Assembly (NCBI GenBank): GCA_963402885.1
Contig: OY727100.1
Coordinates: forward strand, 13,113,395 to 13,177,394
Length of the DNA stretch: 64,000 bases
Direction of reading: 5' to 3'
From: Antedon bifida
Taxonomy: Eukaryota > Echinodermata > Crinoidea > Comatulida > Antedonidae
In this document: positions 49,615 to 60,271 of the stretch, piece by piece
Layout: each line of letters opens with the position of its first letter
Position numbering within the stretch: position 1 is the stretch's first letter
Notes under the pieces: generated by a model
The model's database searches: none
Seen by the model: only the letters and a program-made list of their open reading frames with translations
What the model was told of the DNA's origin: nothing
Translations under genes and position numbers: made by a program

Positions 49615-52600
49615 CTATCCAGTGTATGAATGGGATTCTTCAACTGCTTTTACAGCTTCTGTTACTGCCTCCTCTTTTGTTTCTCTTTCTTTTACTTTGT
49701 CTACAGCTTCAGCTACTACTGCCTTTTCTATTAGGTTATGTACATATTCTACTACTGCTACCTCCATTTCTCTTTCTGCTACCTTTTCTAAATCTATACC
49801 TGCTTCCTTTACTTCTCTTTCTGTTTCCAATGGTACTACTTCTGGTTCTACATTTTCCACCTTTTCATTTCCTAAAAATTACAATTAATAACAACATTTG
49901 TATATGGCAATAATATGTATTACCTTTATAATGCATTAAATTAATGAATCATTTCGACTAGACCTACATGTTCATGTATTACCTTTAGTATCATTTCTAG
50001 TTTAAAAGGTAAAACCCCACAAAATAGTTAAAGAATTTATCTTACCATACAGACCAGGAATAATGTTTACTTCCTCATTAGGTGTTGCCAGAATTTTAGC
50101 TAGTGTGTTCTCCACAAGATTTGATGTCATTTGTTCAATTTCTGTTTCCAATTCACCTGCATCAACGTCATTGCATTCTGGAGTGAGGATGGCAACATCT
50201 GCTGCTGTTTCAGTGAGTATTGCAACTCTGGTGGCCTCTTCTACTGCTACTACTGGAGTAAGGGCATCTACTTGGGAGATTGGGTCTTCTGCAATTTCAT
50301 TGATATCATCATTGGCTGGTTTATCTGCTGTATGAATTGCCGAGCTAACTGGAGAGATAATGATGGCACCCTTTTCTCTGACAATAACTACGTTTTTACA
50401 ACTACCAAGACGTTTTGGTTTTGTTGACATGTCATCCTTGCTGGCTTTCTTGCAGTAAGGTACTGTAATATATAAGACAGGGTTTATATGGTATCAAAAG
50501 GCTGATTTAATCGCTATTCAAAGTGTTCGTGGTGATTCAATGTGTCACCATGGGCAATCATTTGAAGATTTATGCATACACTCCAAATTGATGTTTTGAA
50601 TTCGTTTATTTTAACCAATAAATTTCCTATTAATTTGTTTATGTTCTTTATCTCCCAACTATCTCCTAATTATCTCCCATATGTTTGACTTCTTATTAAA
50701 AAAATATTCTAAACTCAAACTTAATTGTAAAGTTTTAAAAAACGTAAATAAGATTCATACAAACCTGTGGGAACCTTTTCGGCCGATTTGTCTGTCTGGG
50801 TCGATGAGTTAACCGGAGAGATAATGATGGCACCCTTTTCTTTTACAATAAATACGTTTTTACAACTACCAAGGCGTTTACGTTTTAGTTTTGCTGACGT
50901 GTCACTTTTGTTGGATGTTGTAAAATTAGGTACTGAATTATAATAATATTAATAATGAACAAAATAAAGCAACAATGTAAATAGAATATACACATGTGTA
51001 TTGAAATTATTATTAGTCGCGTGGACGCGACTCTATAGTTCACTATGTCGGTCGGTCGGTCTGTCTGTCGGTCTGTCTGTCGGTCCGGTATCACTATGCA
51101 TTGTAGCACGCGACTTAATGGCTGTTAGCCTTATTATTCATAGTTCAGTTATTTAATCAGTATATTAAAAATACAAAACAAATTATCTTAGGCCTAGCTA
51201 GCTATTATTAGATAGTCCAACATTTTAATTTACCTGATGCAGAGGTTTTGAGACCAGCAAAAGATTCAATGTTACCGTGAGGAACTCCAAACATCTCCTG
51301 TAATATGTCTGTGAAGTTGGTTACTAGTTCCTAGTTCCTAGTTCCTTATTCAAATTCAATTAAAGGGACATTCACAAATATTAAAAAAAAACAGATTTTA
51401 ATACGTAATAACTGTCTAATTGAGTTGATATTGCACCAACATGTTAGCCTTGACCTCCTCTACTTCTTCCGGTCAAAGTTTAATAACATTTTATGCATTT
51501 ACGCCCTCTACGGCGAATAAGTAACTAGCTTTTACGAACGTTATAACACTTGACCTGCTTAATTTTTTCAAAATATTTTGGTATGAATCGATCACCCTTG
51601 ACCTACTCTACCATTTGCCACTCCAGTTCCGCGAACTTTTTTGCGTCTACGCCCTCTACGGCGAATAAGTAACTGGCTTTACGAACGTTATAACACTTGA
51701 CCTACTTAATTTTTTCAAAATATTTTGATATGGATCGATCACCCTTGACCTACTCTACCATTTGCCACCCCAGTTCCGCGAACTTTTTTGCATCTTCGCC
51801 CTCTACGGCGAATAAGTAACTGGCTTTACGAACGTTATAACACTTGACCTGCTTAATTTTTTCAAAATATTTTGGTATGAATCGATCACCCTTGACCTAC
51901 TCTACCTTTTGCCACTCCAGTTCCGCGAACTTTTTTGCGTCTACGCCCTCTACGGCGAATAAGTAACTGGCTTTACGAACGTTATAACACTTGACCTACT
52001 TAATTTTTTCAAAATGTTTTGGTATGGATCGATCAACCTTGACCTACTTTACCATTTGCCACCCCAGTTCCGCGAACTTTTTTGCATCTTCGCCCTCTAC
52101 GGCGAATAAGTAACTGGCTTTACGAACGTTATAACACTTGACCTGCTTAATTTTTTCAAAATATTTTGGTATGAATCGATCACCCTTGACCTACTCTACC
52201 ATTTGCCACTCCAGTTCCGCGAACTTTTTTTGCGTCTACGCCCTCTACGGCGAATAAGTAACTGGCTTTACGAACGTTATAACACTTGACCTACTTAATT
52301 TTTTCAAAATGTTTTGGTATGGATCGATCAACCTTGACCTACTTTACCATTTGCCACCCCAGTTCCGCGAACTTTTTTGCATCTTCGCCCTCTACGGCGA
52401 ATAAGTAACTGGCTTTACGAACGTTATAACACTTGACTTACTTAATTTTTTTTTAATAGTTTGGTATGAATCGATCACCCTTGACCTACTCTACCATTTG
52501 CCACCCAGTTCCGCGAACTTTTTTTGCGTCTACGCCCTCTACGGCGAATAAGTAACTGGCTTTTACGAACGTTATAACACTTGACCTACTTAATTTTTTC

Positions 52601-55600
52601 CAAATAGTTTTTGCATCGACGCCCTCTACGGCGAATAATTAATTTGTTATGGGTAGATGACCCTTGACTACTTTACCATTTGCCAAACTAGTTCCGCGAA
52701 CTTATACCTATGTCCTTTTACGGCGAATTCATTTTAGTTTTGTTTTGACTTGTTACGATTCTAGAAGATAATTTCTGAAGCAAACACAAATACAACAGTT
52801 TGGTTAAAAACGATAACCACAAGTTTTATTCATTAACACTTTTCAACACAAGTAGAACATGACTACCTGAAATTAAAACAGCATTTAAAGTAGGCTCTAT
52901 CGTAGTATATAAACTAAGAACTAATAAATAACTTCTTACGTCAACATGTGACGACACACTGCATAGTCATTCAATACCACCCCACTTCAATAAATGTTAT
53001 GCCGGGCTAATTTTTCGCGTAATTGCAACAGTTGCAATCGATCCCAATGTAATATCTTTTTAAACTTGCTTACAGTACCCATTTTATAAAAGCGCACAAA
53101 CCAAATCTGAACTTAAATGTCATTACAGCAACTGTTACTTAAAAACAGTTTACACTACCTTATAACAGCAAAATTAACATATTATTCATTAATACTGTTA
53201 CCGTTAATATTAAAAAGCGCACAATATTCATTGAGTGATAATAGTCGTTTAAACACAATATACAGTAATAATTTCTTTCAAAACTGTCAAAAGCAATTTT
53301 TTTTCCCATTGCATTTTGTTTCCTAGGTAATATGATGTAGGAAGATAATTGTATCTAAATGTTAAGCATCACATTAAGTTGTTTAAATGGTGTTCTTACG
53401 CATATCGTTTATGGCATAAATGTCTTTTATTATAAAATCTATAAATTACTAAATGTTTTACCACTGTAGACCTAGAATGTTTGAACAAATCTCTGAATTA
53501 AAAATCACCCACATAGGCCTACAATGACATCATCTTACAGTACCCATCTATAAGCGCACAAAAAAAACAAAGCTGAACTAATTTTTTTTTTTTTCAAATG
53601 TCATTACAGCAACTGTTACTTAAAAACAGTTTACACTACCTTATAACAGCAAAATTAACATATTCATTAATACTGTTACTGTTAATATTTAAAAGCGCAC
53701 AATATTCATTGAGTGATAATAGTCGTTTAAACACAATATACAGTAATATTTTTAAAACTATATTTGTAGTACCCGTCTATATCTCACAAACTAAACAATT
53801 GGGTGAAATAGCCACTAATGTGGATTTTTTAAATTTCATGATATCAACTGTTACCTGAAACATATTCATTAATCATCCTTTATTAATTAACAATTCAAGC
53901 GCACATTAGTCCTTGAGTGATAATAGTCGTTTTAAACACAATACAAACAATATTTTTTAAACTATACTTTCTACAGTACCCGTCTATAGCGCACAAAAAT
54001 AAATGTTGAAATAATGTTTTTAAAAAATACCTGAAAACGGTTTAGGCTAATAGACTTTATAATATCAAAATTAAGATATTCATTAATAATCCTTTAACCA
54101 TTAATATTGCCAATTAAAAAGCACATATTCTTCCATGAGGTATAAAAGTTGTAAAGAGAATACAACAATTTTGATCGAAAATAATTTTTTTAACTAAGTT
54201 GTTTTACCTAATACATTACCCATTATAGTGTACAAAGAAAACAATTATGTGAAATAATGTTATTCATACCAAATTAATTTGAAAAAATTAAGTAGGTCAA
54301 GTGTTATAACGTTCGTAAAAGCCAGTTACTTATTCGCCGTAGAAGGCGTAGACGCAAAAAAGTTCGCGGAACTGGGGTGGCAAATGGTAGAGTAGGTAAA
54401 GGGTGATCGATTCATACCAAAATATTTTGAAAAAATTAAGTAGGTCAAGTGTTATAGCGTTCGTAAAAGCCAGTTACTTATTCGCCGTTGAGGGCGTAGA
54501 CGCAAAAAAGTTCGCGGAACTGGGGTGGCAAATGGTAGAGTAGGTCAAGGGTGATCGATCCATACCAAAATATTTTGAAAAAATTAAGTAGGTCAAGTGT
54601 TATAACGTTCGTAAAGCCAGTTACTTATTCGCCGTAGAGGGCGTAGATGCAAAAAAGTTCGCGGAACTGGGGTGGCAAATGGTAAAGTAGGTCAAGGGTG
54701 ATCGATTCATACCAAAATATTTTGAAAAAAATATATAGGTCAAGTGTTATAACGTTCGTAAAAGCCAGTTACTTATTCGCCGCTGAGGGCGTAGACGCAA
54801 AAAAGTTCGCGGAACTGGGGTGGAAAATGATAGAAAAGGTCAAGGGTGATCGATCTATACCAAAATATTTTGAAAAAATTAAGTAGGTCAAGTGTTATAA
54901 CGTTCGTAAAGCCAGTTACTTATTCGTCGTAGAGGGCGTAGATGCCAAAAAGTTCGCGGAACTGGGGTGGCAAATGGTAAAGTAGGTCAAGGGTGATCGA
55001 TTCATACCAAAACATTTTGAAAAAATTAAGTAGGTCAGGTGTTATAACGTTTGTAAAGCCAGTTACTTATTCGCCGTAGAGGGCGTAGACGCAAAAAAGT
55101 TCGCGGAACTGGGGTAGCAATTGGTAGAGTAGGTCAAGGGTGATCGATCCATACCAAAATATTTTGAAAAAATTAAGTAGGTCAAGTGTTATAACGTTCG
55201 TAAAGCCAGTTACTTATTCGCCGTAGAGGGCGTAGACGCAAAAAAGTTCGCGGAACTGGGGTGGCAAATGGTAGAGTAGGTCAAGGGTGATCGATCCATA
55301 CCAAAATATTTTGAAAAAAGGAAGTAGGTCAAGTATTATAACGTTCGTAAAAGCTAGTTACTTATTCGCCGTAGAGGGTGTAAATGCATAAAATGTTATT
55401 GAACTTTGACCGGAAGAAGTAGAGGAGGTTAAGGCTAACATGTTGATGCAATAACAAATCAATTAGACAGTTATTACGTATTAAAATCTGTTTTTAAAAA
55501 TATTTGTGACTGTCCCTTTAATTGAATTTGAATAAGGAACTAGGAACTAGGAACTAGTAACCAACTTCACAGACATTCCTGTAATATGAGTCAAAACAAG

Positions 55601-57937
55601 TTAAAAATTTAAATGATAGACAATGCCCTTTAGCTTAACATAGACTAAGCTTACAGTGTATCCTTGAGGCTAGCCTAACTAGCTACACTCCCTATCCTAT
55701 GAGGATGTAGACCTTGCTAGCAGCTATCCCGGCGCCAGTGGGCCGGGTCCCCCACCTAGACACACTCTCATCCTAAATGCCTGGCCTAAAATTAAAATAC
55801 ATTGGATAAACTCACATCCAGTCTTTGTTTTTCTTCAGTTGTTCGAGCGATCAATACCTGTTGTACTGATTCATATTCACCAACTTTCTTTGGCAATGGT
55901 AAAACTAAAAATATACAAACAATGTTACATTTAATAATAATAATATACACACTCTGTACCAATGATTTTACGTCGATCATCATTGGCTACAAGTTATGTG
56001 TTTCAGAACTATCTCCACCAAAGAAAAACCAAGTTTGTTTATTGGTTGTTTCGATTCGTCTATTTCAACCAATAGAATTTCACAATTCCATGACGTTGGC
56101 ATGTTTCAGCTTTATTTTCAGATCATGTCGTTCCGCGCCAGAGTAGTGCGCATACGCGCGCAGACTTTACTTTAATATGTGCGCGTGGTAAGTAACTAGG
56201 CAGATTTAAATCTCTATAGTTACATATCAAAACAATTCCCTCCTAGGAGTGTCCGAGTGCGATATTTCCATAATAATAATTTATGAAAAACTCCTTATAA
56301 ACCGTCTTTAATATTTCAATCATACCTAAATAAGTAATTAATAAATGAAATGAACATCTATAAAATAAACTTGTTATAAAATGTCTAGAGTTGGGTTGGT
56401 TAAGTTAGGCCTACTTTTTTTAATTTAATTTTTTTTTTAAATAACAAAATGTTATTAGGCCAAATATTAATTAGAACTAGAACTCCTTTAATATTAAAAT
56501 AATACTTTATTAATCAGGCCTACATCAACATTATGACGTCTCTTCATCTGTATCTAGATCTAGGCCTACAAAGTTTATTTCTAATATTCTTACCTTTGTT
56601 GTTTATTCGTGGAAACTTAGGCAATCGTATTGTTGCACCACAAAATAAGATAGGCATAATGCGTTATTTTAAATATATAATAAATATAATAGGCCTAGTA
56701 ATAATGTTTGATAAAATCAATCGGAATATTTTTGAAAGAAACTAAGCACAGAAAACTGAGTAAAGGAGATGATGTCTCTTCACCGTGTTGTCGGAGCTAG
56801 CGCTTGTTGTATACTGAAGTTTTTGGTTGTGTACACAGACTTTATTCCGCGCAACAATTGTGACGTCATACGTGTCATTATGACAATCAAATATGAATTA
56901 ATATATTTTGCGTCACTCATAGGTGTCCTCTTTCTAGAAGATTGTTTTATAAGGAACATTTCAAATGATTTAAATTGATTGCGATTTATTTACCGATCAT
57001 TATAAATATATTTGTTTTAACGAATACATTTCAGATAAGTATATTATTTAAATCAAAGCACAAAACAAAATCAGAAATTAAGAAAGAAAAAAAAATTGTT
57101 GTGTCTTGCGAGTAACATTAGGTATTAATGCTCACGTTGGAAATGACATTTAAAAAAATAATAAAAACAGTAAATTTTCTAAAATAAACATTGTTTGTAT
57201 TTAGTATTTTGTTTCTCTCATGTTTTTTAAACTGTTAACATAACAGTTATTTACTTGGCAAAAATTAGATCGAATAAAAAAAAACAGTTACCTGATAAAG
57301 TTGCACTATGAAAAAAAGTCAAAAGTCAGTCTGGAAGAAGACAATGAGTTTTCCATGTTGTGCTATGTATTTTCTGTAAACCGCTTTGATCAAATTGGAA
57401 ATAATTAAAAATCTGTATAGGCCTACATGTCAATTCGAAACTTCTTACTGTAGCAAGCTTCTATGTTGACGATACATATAAATGAATAACAAACAAAATA
57501 TCAAAAAACATGAAACAAATTTGGGTAAGCAAAACGTGGTTTCAGAAATGCAGACACAATTTACGGTTGAATCGCTCGCTCGAACTAGGCCTAACTTATG
57601 TTTGATGTTAAAAGTACGTAAAAACGGTTCCTATAGTAGCATTTCTTGGATCTAATTAGCTTGATGATTTTATTTTGTGCTATTTGTGGTGAAGGATGAA
57701 TAATTCAAAATGAATTTCTCCACACGGATGGAATTTAAATCCAAGAGAAACTTAATTCGCATGTCGCCCTCTTTCCTTTTCATTGACGAATAGACGCTAC
57801 ACCATCCGTCGTCTAGTTTAAAACTTTAAAAGAAAAAAAACTAGGCCTAGGCCTAGCTTAAAAAAGGTTTGAAATAGCTTACCAATCTCAATTTCTTTTC
57901 CGACTAGGTTACCGTTAGATATGCTAGAGGCGGACAT
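49615..57937 (-). CDS. Six-exon gene of unknown function with a duplicated exon and possible PKA-anchoring helices
   Basis: Model: 57883-57937, 55816-55904, 51234-51297, 50765-50932, 50046-50462, 49615-49871; 349 residues, all junctions GT-AG and in phase. The start is MSASSISNGNLVGKEIEI. Exons 4 and 5 begin with copies of the same segment: KRLGSCKNVFIVKEKGAIII (exon 4) and KRLGSCKNVVIVREKGAIII (exon 5), nearly identical also in DNA. Residues about 229-250 (ELETEIEQMTSNLVENTLAK) and 296-340 (AVVEYVHNLIEKAVVAEAVD) are amphipathic helices with the hydrophobic spacing seen in PKA RII-binding helices, so an A-kinase-anchor role is possible but unproven. The last exon is very Glu/Val/Lys-rich. No signal peptide or membrane segment. 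A foldback transposon fills intron 2. It shares a promoter region with the zinc-finger gene. Family not recognised. Confidence 0.8.
51010..51125. repeat. CCGA-rich repeat, copy 3
   Basis: TAGTCGCGTGGACGCGACTC, GTTCACTATGTCGGTCGGTC, a (TCTGTCGG)n tract, CCGGTATCACTATGCATTG and AGCACGCGACTTAATGGCTG. The CGCGACT words at both ends are inverted relative to each other. Intronic. Confidence 0.75.
51296..51304. repeat. Left 9-bp target-site duplication of the foldback element
   Basis: TCCTGTAAT, identical to 55577-55585. It covers the 3' splice acceptor of exon 3 (ATTACAG|GA on the minus strand), which is the acceptor used in the gene model. A further ATG on both sides makes the duplication readable as up to 12 bp. 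Confidence 0.9.
51490..52730. repeat. Left arm array of the foldback element, ~147-bp unit, about 8 full copies
   Basis: The unit includes CGCCCTCTACGGCGAATAAG, ACTGGCTTTACGAACGTTAT, TTGACCTACTTAATTTTTTC and CAGTTCCGCGAACTTTTTTG. Copies begin near 51501, 51649, 51798, 51943, 52094, 52239, 52387 and 52533, then degrade toward the centre. Alternate copies match best (GCATCTTCGCC versus GCGTCTACGCC), indicating a dimeric higher-order unit. Confidence 0.92.
53070..54250. repeat. Central repeats of the foldback element, about 230-bp unit
   Basis: ACAGTACCC(A/G)T(C/T)TATA...GCGCACAAA recurs near 53076, 53539, 53767, 53973 and 54222. Two blocks (53100-53260 and 53590-53750) are almost identical, including TGTCATTACAGCAACTGTTA and TGAGTGATAATAGTCGTTTA. 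The open frames shared by these blocks are repeat artefacts. Confidence 0.8.
54260..55400. repeat. Right arm array of the foldback element, inverted, about 8 copies
   Basis: Reverse complement of the left array: GCCGTAGAGGGCGTAGACGC, AAAAAGTTCGCGGAACTGGG, GATCGAT(C/T)CATACCAAAATA. Copies lie near 54333, 54483, 54629, 54779, 54927, 55075, 55220 and 55367. The two arms would pair over more than 1 kb in single-stranded form. Confidence 0.92.
55577..55585. repeat. Right 9-bp target-site duplication; orphan copy of the exon 3 acceptor
   Basis: TCCTGTAAT again. On the minus strand it reads ATTACAG|GA preceded by the original pyrimidine tract (TTTTTAACTTGTTTTGACTC). Before insertion the intron would have been about 237 bp. 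Confidence 0.88.
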
Positions 57938-58483
57938 ACTACTTATGTCTGGACCTAGTAGGCTATAAAATAATAATATAAATAGCTAGGCTGGGCCTTT
58001 CTAAATATGGTCTAGGCTAGGCCTAGCCTAGCTAGGCTAGCCTGACCCTGCTGCCTGGCCTGGGCCCTTTGACCCTGGCAGCCTGGCCTAGCTAACCTAA
58101 TATCCTATCTAGGCCTACTATCTATCGGCGCCCTACTAGGCCTACTATCTAATCTAGCCCAGCTTAACTACCTAGTAAGGCCTCTATCTAGCCAGCTAGG
58201 CTACTAAAAAGTAACCAACAAGGCCTAGACCTATTTGAAATTGAGGCATTTATTCAAAGCGAGGCGGTAAAATAAATACCGGTATAACTAGTAACTAGCT
58301 AGAATAAGATGGTTTAGTGCAGTACATTGATTTTAATGACCACCAGGCCAGTTATCGCTTGCACTCTGCCTAGCTAGCCTATCTAGTTGTCTGTGGTATG
58401 TACAAATGGATGCACATCATTCATAATGTTGGGTATACATACGGTACATTCATACAGTAATGAAAACAATTTTATTTCCCCAG
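57938..58483. promoter_or_regulatory. Shared upstream region between two divergent genes
   Basis: Only 546 bp separate the start codons of the minus-strand six-exon gene (57937) and the plus-strand zinc-finger gene (58484). It contains a CTAG/GGCCTA-rich tract (58010-58210). A 5' UTR intron of the zinc-finger gene probably ends at 58483. No TATA box is obvious. Confidence 0.5.
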
Positions 58484-60271
58484 ATGGATGAAATAGATGA
58501 ATCGGATATTCACTTATGCCTTAAATGCAATAGTCACATCAACGGACTTGAAAATTACATTAAACACAGAAAAAATCAATGCAAAAAGCAGCCTATTGTA
58601 TCAAGTTCAACAACTCAATCTACTGATGATGCTTCAGCAGAACCAACACCAGATGTGCTATTGCAGTTGCCTTTACAGCAGCCTACGTCGTTGGAAGATT
58701 CAAAGGGTGATTCAAATTGTGGAGATAATATCAAGGAATCCACAAGTGAAAAGTTATTGCTTGGCATTGACGAGAACAAAATAACTGATGATGTTACAGA
58801 GTGTACTGGAGATGTTGTAAAAGAGAAGTCTGCTGGCACTACAAGAAGGAAGATTCTAGCTATAGAACTAAAAAAATGTTTTAAAGAAGGAAAACAGACT
58901 AGTGATGAGCCTGAAAACGTTGCTACTGATTACGATTACAGTCGATACCTGGAAGACAAGTTACTTGGTAATATTGATACACCTTTTAGACAAAGACGTA
59001 CAGAAAAGGATATATCAACTAAAAAAGAAAGCGGTTTCATAAAAGATGATAATGATGATGATAATGTATGTGAAGATGACAATAGTGATTGGTGTGAAAC
59101 CAGAAAGAGAAGATATAGGAAAAAAAAATCTGGGAACAAAGTTATGAAAAAAAACAAGAGAGAATCATGTAAAATTAACGGTAATAATATCAAGGAGAAA
59201 AATTGTAAAGGAAAACAAAAGAAAATTGCTGACCAAAGTGAAAGTGTCAATAATGAAAAACAAAGTACTGAAAAAAGTGATGTGACGGAAACAGAACCAA
59301 AATTGAAAGAACCAAATTCAAAGTTCAAAACTTGGACATGCCCAATTTGTGAGAAAGTCATTCGTGCAAGTTCTGAGCGTGTGCACATGCGCATTCACTC
59401 TGGTGACAAGCCTTTTAAATGTCACATGTGTGCGTATTCTTGTGTTACACAGTCAGACATGCGCATCCATATGAAGCGTCATCTTGGCATCAAGGATTTT
59501 AAATGCTCCGAGTGCGATTATGCAGCGTCAAAGCATAGTCTGTTACGCAAACATGTTCAGCGTCACAGGCGAGAGAAAGGACTGGAAGAATTGCAATACC
59601 AATGTGAAGAATGCGGTAAAAAGTATGTCAGTTTGGACGGACTGAGACTCCACATTAAATCAGTGCATGAAAATAATAAACCATTCGTTTGCACGTATGA
59701 CAATTGCAAATATGCTGCAGTCAGTAATAGTGAACTCGAGATACATATTCGTACACACACTAAAGAAAAACCGTTCCTTTGCACACAGTGTGGCTACAAG
59801 GCTGGGAATAAGAATCGGTTACGACGGCATATGATAACTCATTCGGATGAGACACCGTTCAAATGTGACTTTCCGGAGTGCACTTTTGTAGGAAAAACAG
59901 CGTATCGTGTACGAAGGCATAAAAAACAGCACGATCCTGTAAATCGTTTGTGTTGTCCGTATTGTTCGTACACGACGTTCTACCTTGGGAATCTGCGTAA
60001 ACATATAAAAAATACCGCCAAACACAAGGACACCAAAGTTTATCTATGCGACGTCTGTAAAGTATTCAACACAGATGTTTATAAGGATTTGATAGAACAT
60101 TATTTGGAAGTGCACAAAGAAGATGTCGATGTGACGGTGCATTCGGGTGGAGCGAACCTGGGTCAGTTCAACCAATCACGCAAGCAGGATGAAACAGTTG
60201 AGGGTACAATTCTCATTATTCCTGAAGAATCTATTGTAATTGATAAAAATGTCGAGTTTACAACAACGTGA
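58484..60271 (+). CDS. C2H2 zinc-finger protein, nine tandem fingers plus an N-terminal Cys/His motif
   Basis: A single coding exon of 595 residues. The start is placed at 58484 rather than the in-frame ATG at 58460 because TTTATTTCCCCAG|ATG is a strong splice acceptor, so the upstream ATG would be intronic. An N-terminal LCLKCNSHINGLENYIKH..C motif is followed by a Ser/Thr- and then Lys/Asp-rich linker to about residue 285. Nine C2H2 fingers follow at about 287-550, among them FKCHMCAYSCVTQSDMRIHM, FLCTQCGYKAGNKNRLRRHM and LCCPYCSYTTFYLGNLRKH, with some TGEKP-like linkers (HSGDKPF, HTKEKPF). Finger 1 has 11 rather than 12 residues between Cys and His. The tail is acidic. Predicted nuclear DNA-binding regulator; the N-terminal motif recalls ZFP64-type proteins, but orthology is not claimed. 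Confidence 0.93.
   Translation: MDEIDESDIHLCLKCNSHINGLENYIKHRKNQCKKQPIVSSSTTQSTDDASAEPTPDVLLQLPLQQPTSLEDSKGDSNCGDNIKESTSEKLLLGIDENKITDDVTECTGDVVKEKSAGTTRRKILAIELKKCFKEGKQTSDEPENVATDYDYSRYLEDKLLGNIDTPFRQRRTEKDISTKKESGFIKDDNDDDNVCEDDNSDWCETRKRRYRKKKSGNKVMKKNKRESCKINGNNIKEKNCKGKQKKIADQSESVNNEKQSTEKSDVTETEPKLKEPNSKFKTWTCPICEKVIRASSERVHMRIHSGDKPFKCHMCAYSCVTQSDMRIHMKRHLGIKDFKCSECDYAASKHSLLRKHVQRHRREKGLEELQYQCEECGKKYVSLDGLRLHIKSVHENNKPFVCTYDNCKYAAVSNSELEIHIRTHTKEKPFLCTQCGYKAGNKNRLRRHMITHSDETPFKCDFPECTFVGKTAYRVRRHKKQHDPVNRLCCPYCSYTTFYLGNLRKHIKNTAKHKDTKVYLCDVCKVFNTDVYKDLIEHYLEVHKEDVDVTVHSGGANLGQFNQSRKQDETVEGTILIIPEESIVIDKNVEFTTT

Larger units (their letters stand above)
51305..55576. mobile_element. 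Foldback-type DNA transposon with tandem-repeat arms, 4272 bp
   Basis: The termini ATGTCTGTGAAGTTGG and CCAACTTCACAGACAT are perfect inverted repeats. The next ~190 bp of each end is also near-identical and inverted (CTAGTTCCTAGTTCCTTATT; AATTAAAGGGACA; TGACCTCCTCTACTTCTTCC). Inside these lie two inverted arrays of a ~147-bp unit. The centre (52730-54260) holds other repeats and no transposase frame. The 9-bp duplication and long, repeat-built arms resemble Drosophila FB elements and some Mutator-like elements; the exact class is an inference. Open frames inside it come from the repeats. It is non-autonomous as seen. Confidence 0.9.

Noticed and set aside
53117..53858. Two near-identical open frames (MSLQQLLLKNSLHYLITAKL)
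   Set aside because: They come from the duplicated central repeat of the foldback element; frame and length differ after about 50 codons.
54698..54886. Open frame in the right arm of the foldback element (AAEGVDAKKFAELGWKMIEK)
   Set aside because: It reads like a protein, but it is the 147-bp repeat unit; the neighbouring units are broken in the same frame.
58460..58483. Upstream ATG of the zinc-finger gene
   Set aside because: TTTATTTCCCCAG immediately before the next ATG is a strong splice acceptor, so these eight codons are probably intronic.
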